Shown here in pieces: positions 1 to 7,285 of a DNA stretch of 64,000 bases. The stretch covers positions 1-64,000 of the forward strand of contig CANSLJ010000016.1 of assembly GCA_947647735.1 (NCBI GenBank), read 5' to 3'. Below the pieces are notes generated by a model, which was not told the DNA's origin, searched no databases, and saw only the letters and a program-made list of their open reading frames with translations. Positions within the stretch are counted from its first letter, which is position 1; each line of letters opens with the position of its first letter. The translations under genes and the position numbers were made by a program. This DNA comes from an uncultured bacterium (lineage in GTDB: Bacteria; Bacillota; Clostridia; Lachnospirales; Lachnospiraceae).

Positions 1-294
1 CGGATCGTTTGCCATCTGCTCCAGAATATTCGGTGCGATCACAACATCACTGCCGTTCATGCTCTTTCCCGCCCTGTCAAGGCTCTGTTTATCTTTCCCG
101 ACACTCTGGATTCTCACATTACCATACTTTGACCGGAGGTATTCCGTGTAAGCATCCACCTTTGATGTGTTTGCCACCCCGCCTGTTTTCTGTAGCTGCT
201 CTGTGAAACTCGCCCCCCTTGTTCCTGTTTTCTGTGCCCTGCTGGCATACTGATACCTATTTGCCAAAGCACCATTTACTCCTGATATGTTCAA
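1..294 (-). CDS. DUF6033 family protein, N-terminal part (cut by window edge)
   Basis: The reading frame runs off the left edge, so only the first 98 codons are present. It starts at a TTG behind an AGGAAGGAGA ribosome site about ten bases upstream. The protein begins LNISGVNGALANRYQYA and later reads SKVDAYTEYLRSKYGNVRIQ and VVIAPNILEQMANDP. I recall these as hallmarks of DUF6033, a family of unknown function common in Lachnospiraceae. No signal peptide or membrane segment is visible in this part. The function is unknown. The family call rests on recalled similarity only. Confidence 0.7.
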   Translation of the reverse strand, partial: MNISGVNGALANRYQYASRAQKTGTRGASFTEQLQKTGGVANTSKVDAYTEYLRSKYGNVRIQSVGKDKQSLDRAGKSMNGSDVVIAPNILEQMANDP

Positions 295-496
295 AATAAA
301 TCGTCTCCTTCCTGATCAAATTACTTAATTACATATCGGCAGATATTTTGCGCATTTCACCGAAAAGGAACGAAACCCTATTGGAAAGGGAACGAAATCT
401 TTTTGTCTTTCGCAGCATCCGCAACATCGGGAAGCCGCTCATTCAGTTCTGCAAAAGACGCCCCACCCAGTCAGTCCATAACATTTTTGCTAAATA

Positions 497-667
497 TTAC
501 AGTCTTTTTTCTAACAACATCATTAAATCTGCAAATTCTTCATGTGAAAAAATCCCACTTGCTCCTATCTTTAAAATATATTCAATAAGCCGTTTTCCAT
601 CTTCTGATAAATCCATGTATTTATTTACTATCTCAGTTTGCCTTTTATTTAACTTTACAGATTCCAT
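497..667 (-). CDS. small unknown protein, 56 residues
   Basis: An ATG preceded by AGGAAAAGG opens a 56-codon frame beginning MESVKLNKRQTEIVNKYMDL. The product is charged, probably helical, and has no signal peptide or membrane segment. It diverges from the helix-turn-helix gene at 825, and the shared 157-bp gap holds three copies of a palindrome. This suggests both genes answer to the same repressor. Base composition is AT-rich like the neighbouring regulator and unlike the housekeeping genes further right, hinting at a transferred module. I do not recognise the family. Downstream, to about 400, another minus-strand frame reads LGGASFAELNERLPDVAD before a stop; it may be a gene remnant. Confidence 0.5.
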   Translation of the reverse strand: MESVKLNKRQTEIVNKYMDLSEDGKRLIEYILKIGASGIFSHEEFADLMMLLEKRL

Positions 668-705
668 ACATCCTTTTCCTCAACACATTCTCTATCTAAT
701 CCGCA

Positions 706-812
706 TTAACCGTATGCCGTTAATCTATCACAATTTTTATACTAAGTCAACCGTATACCGTTAATAGTATTTTCATATTGCTCTTATACTTTCAATAACC
801 GTGTAACGTTAA
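706..812. promoter_or_regulatory. three copies of an 18-bp palindromic operator
   Basis: The copies are TTAACCGTATGCCGTTAA (706-723), TCAACCGTATACCGTTAA (747-764) and ATAACCGTGTAACGTTAA (795-812). The idealised form is TTAAC, a central GTATAC-like core, then GTTAA. Copy centres are 41 and 48 bp apart. Copy 3 touches the ribosome site of the regulator gene at 825, and copy 1 lies 39 bp upstream of the ATG of the divergent 56-residue ORF. The arrangement is typical of a dimeric Cro/CI-like repressor controlling its own gene and a divergent one. Assignment to that regulator is inference from position. Confidence 0.7.
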
Positions 813-824
813 AAAGGAGACTAT

Positions 825-1067
825 ATGACATATTCAGATGCTATCATAAAAAGACTAACGGCATTATGTGCTGAAAAGAATATTACGATTAATAAGCTAG
901 CCACTTTATCTGGCATTACTCAATCTACTGTTGATAATCTTATGAAAGGTAAGACAAGAAATCCTAAACTGAAAACTCTGCATAAACTTGCTATCGGATT
1001 AGACATGTCTGTCTCTGAATTATTAGATTTTCCTGAAATGAATGAAACGCTTTTTGAGGATGAATAA
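825..1067 (+). CDS. Cro/XRE-type helix-turn-helix regulator
   Basis: This 80-residue protein is essentially a single helix-turn-helix domain. Residues about 15-65 include NKLATLSGITQSTVDNLMKG, with the usual Q-S-T-V recognition-helix pattern, then LKTLHKLAIGLDMSVSELLD. The ATG at 825 follows AAGGAGA at 5-bp spacing. Family members of this size bind DNA as dimers and often repress their own promoter. Three palindromes upstream (706-812) are the obvious candidate sites. The gene ends 18 bp before the stop of a truncated GNAT gene on the other strand, so it may sit at a recombination boundary. Its physiological target beyond the divergent 56-residue ORF is unknown. Confidence 0.85.
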   Translation: MTYSDAIIKRLTALCAEKNITINKLATLSGITQSTVDNLMKGKTRNPKLKTLHKLAIGLDMSVSELLDFPEMNETLFEDE

Positions 1068-1085
1068 ACATTTCAAAAGAATATG

Positions 1086-1241
1086 TTATCTGTTCTTCAA
1101 AAACCGTTCAACATCCGGATTCTTCGGACAGGAAAAACCAGAAAGCAACTCATGAAATGCTGGCTCTCCGGCTTTCTCATCATTTCCTAATGCCAGATAA
1201 TCACGAATGTTGATATAAAAAAACTTATCATTTATCAGCAT
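1086..1241 (-). pseudogene. GNAT acetyltransferase, truncated N-terminal fragment
   Basis: A 51-codon frame starts at ATG 1241, overlapping the end of the upstream gene by 14 bp. It reads MLINDKFFYINIRDYLALGN, then GEPAFHELLSGFSCPKNPD, then VERFLKNR and a stop. I recall the same opening in full-length GNAT proteins of clostridia that continue for roughly 100 more residues with the acetyl-CoA-binding fold. Here everything after the first helices is missing, and the regulator gene at 825-1067 begins where the remainder should lie. The piece has no acetyl-CoA site, so it should be inactive. An alternative is a genuine short protein of unknown role. Confidence 0.6.
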
Positions 1242-1419
1242 TCGCTTTCTCCCATTCTCTCATAAATTTTCTCAATTCCTCTTCCCCTTTAATCTGCCTT
1301 GCAGCTACGGGCGTACGGACAGGACGGTTCTTGGCAGACTCTTCAATCACATTGACAAACATCTCCACCTGTTCCTTGCCGGAAATGACAAAATTTTTCG
1401 TGATACTTGAAGTTGCCAT
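1228..1419 (-). CDS. small partner (antitoxin-like) protein of the GNAT gene
   Basis: The product has 63 residues, beginning MATSSITKNFVISGKEQVEM. The ATG at 1419 lies 8 bp after a strong GGAGG; an in-frame GTG three codons upstream overlaps that site and is rejected. The stop overlaps the GNAT start, implying translational coupling. Short DNA-binding antitoxins precede GNAT toxins in TacAT-like pairs, and this gene has the right size, order and a palindromic promoter (1441-1476). No clear ribbon-helix-helix motif can be confirmed by eye, so antitoxin is an inference from context. With the GNAT partner truncated, it would be an orphan. Confidence 0.6.
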   Translation of the reverse strand: MATSSITKNFVISGKEQVEMFVNVIEESAKNRPVRTPVAARQIKGEEELRKFMREWEKANADK

Positions 1420-1440
1420 AAAAAACACCTCCTTTGGTTA

Positions 1441-1476
1441 GTAATGCTATAATCTGCCTGCAGATTATAGCATTAC
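1441..1476. promoter_or_regulatory. 36-bp palindrome containing TATAAT on both strands
   Basis: Two 17-bp arms, GTAATGCTATAATCTGC and its exact complement, flank a 2-bp centre. Each arm contains TATAAT, so a -10 hexamer is offered to transcription in both directions. On the minus strand it lies about 40 bp upstream of the gene starting at 1419. A repressor dimer bound here would cover the promoter. No convincing -35 hexamer is visible. Confidence 0.7.
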
Positions 1477-1589
1477 TCATCTTCAAAAATTCATACTTTC
1501 CTATCTACATTTTATTATCTTATTTCGGTCAATGCAACAAAACTTTTATGAATTTCTTATAACTATCAGTCTCCATGCTTCATTTCCAC

Positions 1590-2042
1590 TCATTCAAAGG
1601 ATTTTATGATATTCTTTTGAAACTTTTCAGGCACTTCATAACTTTTTAAATGCTCATAGCCAACCAGCTCCTTATTTCCTCTTGAATCAACCTTATAAAC
1701 AAGCTCATCATACCCTAAAGGATCATGCGCCCCTATCTGTGACGTAACACCAAATTTAACATAGATAAGCCCCAGCTCCTTTTTCCCAATATCCACGATC
1801 ATTATTTCATAATTGTAAACTGCAATTTCTCCCGCATAATATTCTGAATAGAAATTTGCAGCCTCCTTCGTAATATCCTCGATAAACAATGCTATAATCA
1901 GTTCATCTGTAATATCTTCCTTTGTTGTCGAATCCACATTAAATGTTTCTACAATTGGTTTTCTATTCCTATTACAAAGATTGAACAGTAAAAAGGTCAG
2001 CACTATCAGAAGACAGACAATTATTAGCCTATATCTTTTCAT
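1590..2042 (-). CDS. membrane-anchored DUF3888-like protein
   Basis: This 150-residue protein begins with a lysine/arginine-led hydrophobic segment (about residues 5-23), either an uncleaved anchor or signal peptide. The rest should lie outside the membrane. The passage GVTSQIGAHDPLGYDELVYK resembles the conserved GAHNPPYGxD region I associate with DUF3888, an extracytoplasmic family of unknown function. A preceding GGAG sits 4 bases from the ATG. The 160 bp to the next gene on the left-to-right map (2043-2202) show no further feature. Function cannot be deduced. Confidence 0.55.
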   Translation of the reverse strand: MKRYRLIIVCLLIVLTFLLFNLCNRNRKPIVETFNVDSTTKEDITDELIIALFIEDITKEAANFYSEYYAGEIAVYNYEIMIVDIGKKELGLIYVKFGVTSQIGAHDPLGYDELVYKVDSRGNKELVGYEHLKSYEVPEKFQKNIIKSFE

Positions 2043-2202
2043 GAGGCTCCATGTTTTTTTATTATTATATCTATACTTTGAACCTCTGCAATATTCATCC
2101 TCATTTACAAACCTTAAAAGCCTTTTACTATGCTAAAACTTTCCATTGCCAACTGTCACATCATAACAATTTTCAAAAAATCAAGAAAGATATCTGGCTT
2201 TT

Positions 2203-2688
2203 TTATTTCCTGATATTATCTGTTTTTCCCTTTCTCCATATAAAGACCACCGCCCCGATTCCCGCAAAAACTATCACACCTGCAGCGATAAGCCACGGTA
2301 CGACACCATTTTCCGGTGTTCCCTCTGCATCCCCCACCGCCGCATCAGGAACATTACCCTCATCCAGTGCCGCCTGCAGTTCCAGACACCGGGAGACATC
2401 CACCTGCTCCTGTTCCTCCTCACTCAGTTCCACATACAGCGCCAGAATCTCATCAAGCTGTGCCCGCACCTGCCCCGCATTATCCCCGGTAACCTCATCC
2501 GGCAGCACACTGATCAATTCTTCAATGGAACGGATATCACTGATCTCTGTATCGGTTTTCTCCAGAGCTGATACCGCCATCCGGCATGAAGACAGCACTC
2601 CGAATGCCACAACAACCGCAAGCAGGATTCCCATTCCCTCCCTGTACTTTTTCCCCCTTACAGAGCATTTCCTTTTATCTTTCCTCAT
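2203..2688 (-). CDS. exported protein with N- and C-terminal hydrophobic segments, unknown function
   Basis: The protein has 161 residues. A basic start is followed by a hydrophobic stretch at about 18-37 (signal peptide or anchor). An acidic middle region follows, containing LPDEVTGDNAGQVRAQLDE and LSEEEQEQVDVSRCLELQ. A second hydrophobic segment at about 131-150 precedes a basic tail ending GKTDNIRK. The topology is an extracytoplasmic loop held by two anchors, or a signal-cleaved protein with a stop-transfer anchor. An AGAGGTGA ribosome site precedes the ATG. Similar helical modules occur in exported clostridial proteins, but I cannot name a family. It lies downstream of sbcC and may be unrelated to it. 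Confidence 0.6.
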   Translation of the reverse strand: MRKDKRKCSVRGKKYREGMGILLAVVVAFGVLSSCRMAVSALEKTDTEISDIRSIEELISVLPDEVTGDNAGQVRAQLDEILALYVELSEEEQEQVDVSRCLELQAALDEGNVPDAAVGDAEGTPENGVVPWLIAAGVIVFAGIGAVVFIWRKGKTDNIRK

Positions 2689-2763
2689 AACACATCACCT
2701 CTGTCTCAAAATTTATATCGTACACCAAATAATCCACAAGGGAAAAGCCCGTGTTCCCCACCT

Positions 2764-5700
2764 CTACTCCCATCTCGCAAAACTCCCCCTCTCCGTCTTA
2801 CTGACGATCAGCTTATCCTCAATCTCCTGCTTCAACTCCGACACATGGGAAATGATGCCGATCAGTTTTGTGCCCCCTGCCATCTCCTTCAGCACCTTTA
2901 CCGCCTGCTGTCTGGAATGCTCGTCCAGAGAACCGAAGCCCTCGTCAATGAACATCATATCCAGATGGATCGAAGAAGTGTTTTCCTGAATCTGATCCGC
3001 CATCCCGAGGGCAAGGGACAACGCCGCCATAAAGGACTCACCCCCTGACAGTGTCCGGATCTCCCGCTCCTTCCCCGTCACTGTGGAATAGACCATCAGA
3101 TCCAGTCCCCGGTTCTTTCCCTCTCCGGCTTTTTCCGGCGATACCATGCGCAGCTCAAACTGCCCTGCCGACATCTCCAGAAAACGCCGGTTTGCGGCAT
3201 GCAGGATCTTCTCCAGATAATATCGCTGCACAAAAGTCTCCAGATCCATCCTCGCCCCGCTCACATTGCCGGAGACAAGCCTGTACAAGGTATCCAGACG
3301 GGCATGCTGTTCGATCAGCGCCTTCCTCTCCTGCAGTTTCGGGGAAAGTTCCTCGTAGGCGCCGGTATTATCCCGCTCCTTTCCCTGACAAAGCTCCAGC
3401 TTTTCTTTTGCGGCGGCAAGTTTCCCGTCCGCCTCCTCCCTCTCCTGATACAAAATCTCCAGAACCGGCTTTTCCTTTCCGCCGATCTCTTCCTCCGCCA
3501 TCTTCGCCACCGAAACCGCCGTCTGCTCTTTTCGCTTGTGATCCTCCGCCCTCTGCCTTAAAACATCGATCTCTTCTCTGGCATGTTTCCCGGTCAGTTC
3601 CTTCCACTCCGTCTCCGACAGATCCCGCTCCTCCATCAAAGCCTCATAGACAGCCTTCCTCTCCTCCGCCTCTGCCTCCTTCTCCGGAAGTTCCGCACTG
3701 TAACTGGTCAATAACGTCTCCGCCTTCTTTTTCTCAGTTTCCGCCCGCTGCGCTTCCTCCTGCACCTTTAAAAACTGCTTTTTCACAGCATCCCGCACAG
3801 CCGCCTCCGCCCGCAGAACGCTGTCCGCTTCCTCTATATCAGAAAACTCCGTCGTCGCGGAAAGGCTATCCCGTTTTGTCTTATTCCCATGCACCTCAAT
3901 CTCTGCACTTTGTACCGCTTCCGCCATATTTTTGACAGACTGTTCCAGTTCTTCCTTTTCACCGGAAATTCTTTTTATATCTTTTTGTATATTATTTAAA
4001 CTTTCTATATTTTTCTTTAAAACAATCCCCTCATTTTTTACTCTGTTCCAGTATCTCTGTATCCATATATCAATATTTTCCTCTGTGACATCCCTTCCAT
4101 ATAAAACTTCTTTTTCCGGATTTTTCCCGGATAAACCGCTTCTCTCCGCATCGTCCAAATCGTCCGCGCTATCCGGCACCGCCTCCCGATACCCCTCGAT
4201 CAGTTTTCCGAACCTCTCCTCATACAGAGCCTTCCTCTCCCGCAGCGAGATCTCCCTCTCCTTCGCGTCCTCCGCCGCCTTCTCCTGCTCCTCCCTCAGC
4301 CGGTCCGCTTCCTTTCTCAATTTTTCAATCCTCTCCCTGGAGATATTCTCCTTCGCCCCTTTCCTCCGATAAGGCGCAGGATGCTCTGTCGAACCGCAGA
4401 TCGGGCAGGGCTTTCCGTCCTCGAGCTGATCCGCAAAAATCCCCGCCTGGGCATCCAGAAAACTCTGATGCTTCTGTTCATAATCCTCATTTTTTTGTAG
4501 ATATTTCCGTTTTGCCTTTTCATATACCGCTCTGCTTCTCTCCGCTTCCTCGCTCCTCTGCAGGATCTGCTCATGCAGATCTTTCACCTCTTCCGCCAGC
4601 TTCGCCAGATCCGCCGCCCCTCTATCCGTCAGCTTCCACTTCTCCAGCAAAGCCTCCGCATTTCCAAGGCTCTCCGCCTGCTCCTTCGCCGCCTGCTCCT
4701 GTCTCCCTAAATCCGCCAGCTTCCTCCTTCCGGCTTCCTCTTTTCCCTTTACCTCCTCCAGATTTTTCAGGCTCCCCTGATATGCCTGTTCCGCCTGTTC
4801 CATCTCCGTCAGGACTTTCTTCGCCGCTTCCACCCGCTCTGCCAGCTTCGCATATCTTTCCTGTGCGGCCTCCGTCTTCTCCCGTTCCGCTCCCTCCGCT
4901 TCCGCCAGCTCACCGGCATTTTTTATCAGACCGGGAAGCGCCTCCTCCTGTTTCAGCTTCGCCCGTTTCACCGCCTCTGCCGCCTTCTTTGCCGTATCAA
5001 AAGCCCTGTACTCCGCCAGAATATCATAGGCATCGCGGAGATCCGCCGCCAGATGCTGCGCCTCCTCGATATCCGCCTGCTCCGCCTTACATTCCGCCAG
5101 ATCCGCCTCCGCCTTCTCGAGCTGCCCATAAAATTTCAACAGATTTTCCGCGGCGATACAGGCATCCCTCTTCTGATCCCGGATCTCGGAAATTTCCCCG
5201 TATTCCTTCTCCGCCTTCTTCCTCTCCCCGCGGCAGCTCTCACAGAGCAGCCAAAGTTCCTCCAAAAATGTCTCCATATTCGCGAGCGAGCCCGCTTCCA
5301 CCTGTTTTCGCAGCGCCGAAAACGTCTCCTCCCTCCCGTATTCCTCCGGCACTCTGATCTGGTGAACGATCGTCAAAAACCCTGTCTTTACCACGGCGAT
5401 CTCCTTCTCTTTCTGCCGCCTGCGGTTTTCCAGCTCCGTCACGATCCTTTCATAAAAATCCGTGTGGAAGAGCCTGCGGAAGATCACCTTCTTCGCATCG
5501 GACTTTGCCCGCAGAAGCTCCATAAACTCCCCCTGCGCGATCATCGCCACCTGCATAAACTGCTCTTTTGTCAACCCCACGATCTCCTCGATCTTCCGGT
5601 CTGTCCCCCTGGAAGGATACTCCTCCCCGTCCGGCATGATCAGGGAAACGGAAGTATTCTCCTCCCTTGTCCGCTGCCCCTTGTCCTTCCCTCTGGTGAT

Positions 5701-6012
5701 CAGCTTTAAATGCCTCGGAATCCGAAGCACCTGATAGATATCCCCGCCCTCCCCGTCTGAAAATTCCAGGCGCACAAAAGGCGGCGTGTCATACGCCGCA
5801 TACTGGCTCTGCAACAACGTCCCGTCCTTTTTGTTGGCAACAGAGGATGCCTCCCCGTAGAGCGCAAAGACAATGGCGTCAAAAACCGTGGTCTTTCCCG
5901 CTCCAGTGTCCCCGGTGATCAGAAACAGATTCTGTGATGTCCTTGTAAAATCAATGCTAGTCTCCTGCCCGTAAGAGCCGAAAGCCCGCATGGTCAGCTT
6001 TAATGGTCTCAT
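2764..6012 (-). CDS. sbcC: nuclease SbcCD subunit C (Rad50-like ATPase)
   Basis: SbcC is the SMC-like ATPase partner of SbcD, processing hairpins and blocked double-strand ends. The 1082-residue protein has the full layout: Walker A GDTGAGKTT (34-42), two very long glutamate/lysine-rich coiled coils, the zinc hook CPIC at about residue 535, the ABC signature LSGGE near 989 and the Walker B region FIDEGFGSLD near 1020. Length is typical. The ATG follows the sbcD stop by one base, so the genes are translationally coupled. Many long plus-strand frames opposite this gene are composition artefacts of its coiled-coil codons. Confidence 0.97.
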   Translation of the reverse strand: MRPLKLTMRAFGSYGQETSIDFTRTSQNLFLITGDTGAGKTTVFDAIVFALYGEASSVANKKDGTLLQSQYAAYDTPPFVRLEFSDGEGGDIYQVLRIPRHLKLITRGKDKGQRTREENTSVSLIMPDGEEYPSRGTDRKIEEIVGLTKEQFMQVAMIAQGEFMELLRAKSDAKKVIFRRLFHTDFYERIVTELENRRRQKEKEIAVVKTGFLTIVHQIRVPEEYGREETFSALRKQVEAGSLANMETFLEELWLLCESCRGERKKAEKEYGEISEIRDQKRDACIAAENLLKFYGQLEKAEADLAECKAEQADIEEAQHLAADLRDAYDILAEYRAFDTAKKAAEAVKRAKLKQEEALPGLIKNAGELAEAEGAEREKTEAAQERYAKLAERVEAAKKVLTEMEQAEQAYQGSLKNLEEVKGKEEAGRRKLADLGRQEQAAKEQAESLGNAEALLEKWKLTDRGAADLAKLAEEVKDLHEQILQRSEEAERSRAVYEKAKRKYLQKNEDYEQKHQSFLDAQAGIFADQLEDGKPCPICGSTEHPAPYRRKGAKENISRERIEKLRKEADRLREEQEKAAEDAKEREISLRERKALYEERFGKLIEGYREAVPDSADDLDDAERSGLSGKNPEKEVLYGRDVTEENIDIWIQRYWNRVKNEGIVLKKNIESLNNIQKDIKRISGEKEELEQSVKNMAEAVQSAEIEVHGNKTKRDSLSATTEFSDIEEADSVLRAEAAVRDAVKKQFLKVQEEAQRAETEKKKAETLLTSYSAELPEKEAEAEERKAVYEALMEERDLSETEWKELTGKHAREEIDVLRQRAEDHKRKEQTAVSVAKMAEEEIGGKEKPVLEILYQEREEADGKLAAAKEKLELCQGKERDNTGAYEELSPKLQERKALIEQHARLDTLYRLVSGNVSGARMDLETFVQRYYLEKILHAANRRFLEMSAGQFELRMVSPEKAGEGKNRGLDLMVYSTVTGKEREIRTLSGGESFMAALSLALGMADQIQENTSSIHLDMMFIDEGFGSLDEHSRQQAVKVLKEMAGGTKLIGIISHVSELKQEIEDKLIVSKTERGSFARWE

Positions 6013-6013
6013 C

Positions 6014-7165
6014 CTACACCGCTCCCTTCACCGAATTAATAACATCTGTTATGATCTCTCTATCCTGCTCGTCCATATCCTTCAAAAACAAACTGCAGAG
6101 AGCAAAGGGATCCAGCAGCACCTCCCTGTCGATCTCCCGCTCATAATCCGTCCTTTTTCCCGCCTCACGCCGGATCTCCAGCAGATTCGGAAAAGCCAGA
6201 TGGAGCCTCTCCCGCATATCGATCACATCATGATCCACCTGATCCGTCAGAATCACTGTCACATAATCCTCACTGCCCTGTCCCAATACCTCCTCCAGCT
6301 CTCCTCTGACGATCCTCACCTCCCTCAGAGGTGTAAGAGGAAGCCCTGTCACAAGAACATTCCCCTTTTCCAGCAGATCCACCATCAGAACCTCCTTTTT
6401 CTGTCCCGCCTCGCTGACCGAAACCGCAAGGGGCGTTCCGCAGTAGCGCGCCCTGTCGCTCCCCGCCCTCATCGGCTTATGGATATGCCCCAGCGCCGCA
6501 TAATCAAAAACGGATAAAAGCTCCGCCCCCACTTCATCGATATTGCCCACCGTCCGGATCTCCGAATCCATGCGCTCCACCTCCGACGCCTCCTTTCCGG
6601 CAGGCACATAAAACTGATGGCTCACAAACACGTTTCTCTCCGTCTCATCTATCTTTTCCCGTTCGATCAGCTTCCTCACCGCCTCATGATAGGAAAGATT
6701 CCTGCCATCCGCTTCATATCCCACGATCTCCCGCACCATGGAAGGCTTCACAAAAGGCAGCAGATAAAAATGCACCGCTCCCCAGGCGTCCCGGATCGTC
6801 ACCTTCTCCATGAATTCCCCCTCCCTCCGGGGCGGTTGCCCGATCAGATACAGATTCTGTTTTGACAATACGCCGCGGAAACAGTCCACCCGGGCAGCGC
6901 TGTCATGATTGCCGCTGATCAGCATGATAGCCGCATCCTCCGGCAGTGCATCCCTCATCTTTTCGATAAAATCATCGAACACCTCCACCGCCTCCGCGGA
7001 AGGCACCGACTTGTCATAAATATCACCGGCGATCAGCACCACATCCGGCTTTTTCTCCGCCGCCAGTTCTACTATACGCCCCAGTATATATTCCTGATCC
7101 TCCCGCAGATCCCGGTTTAACAGCTTTAACCCGATATGCAGATCCGATAAATGAAACACTCTCAT
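6014..7165 (-). CDS. sbcD: nuclease SbcCD subunit D (Mre11-like exonuclease)
   Basis: The 383-residue protein carries the metallophosphoesterase motifs of SbcD: DLHIG (D8, H10), GDIYDK (D48), GNHDS (N86, H87) and GHIHKP at about 225-230. These bind two manganese ions that cut DNA ends. The C-terminal part is the SbcC-interacting capping region. It is the first gene of the sbcD-sbcC pair. The upstream kinase gene ends in a hairpin terminator at 7255-7285, so the pair probably has its own promoter in 7166-7254, although no clear hexamers are visible there. Confidence 0.96.
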   Translation of the reverse strand: MRVFHLSDLHIGLKLLNRDLREDQEYILGRIVELAAEKKPDVVLIAGDIYDKSVPSAEAVEVFDDFIEKMRDALPEDAAIMLISGNHDSAARVDCFRGVLSKQNLYLIGQPPRREGEFMEKVTIRDAWGAVHFYLLPFVKPSMVREIVGYEADGRNLSYHEAVRKLIEREKIDETERNVFVSHQFYVPAGKEASEVERMDSEIRTVGNIDEVGAELLSVFDYAALGHIHKPMRAGSDRARYCGTPLAVSVSEAGQKKEVLMVDLLEKGNVLVTGLPLTPLREVRIVRGELEEVLGQGSEDYVTVILTDQVDHDVIDMRERLHLAFPNLLEIRREAGKRTDYEREIDREVLLDPFALCSLFLKDMDEQDREIITDVINSVKGAV

Positions 7166-7254
7166 CTGATACTACCCTATCCTCTCCCTATAAAACAAAA
7201 TCTCTGTCTGCACTACAGCTCAGACAGCGGCAAATATCCGTCAACTCCATATGT

Positions 7255-7285
7255 AAAAGCCGGATCATGTCCCTCACGATCCGGC
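7255..7285 (-). terminator. terminator of the hybrid kinase gene
   Basis: On the minus strand, GCCGGATC and GATCCGGC form a perfect 8-bp stem around an 11-base loop, followed by TTTT. The 5' arm overlaps the last codons and the stop of the kinase gene. Confidence 0.75.

Noticed and set aside
348..764. 138-codon plus-strand frame near the left end
   Set aside because: It would read through the operator repeats and the divergent 56-residue ORF; no ribosome site.
2051..2989. 312-codon plus-strand frame
   Set aside because: It spans the ends of three minus-strand features and is serine/threonine-rich by composition only.
3051..5709. Several long plus-strand frames opposite sbcC (294, 281 and 218 codons)
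   Set aside because: They are proline/serine-rich complements of coiled-coil codons, lack ribosome sites, and lie fully within a gene whose motifs are all present.
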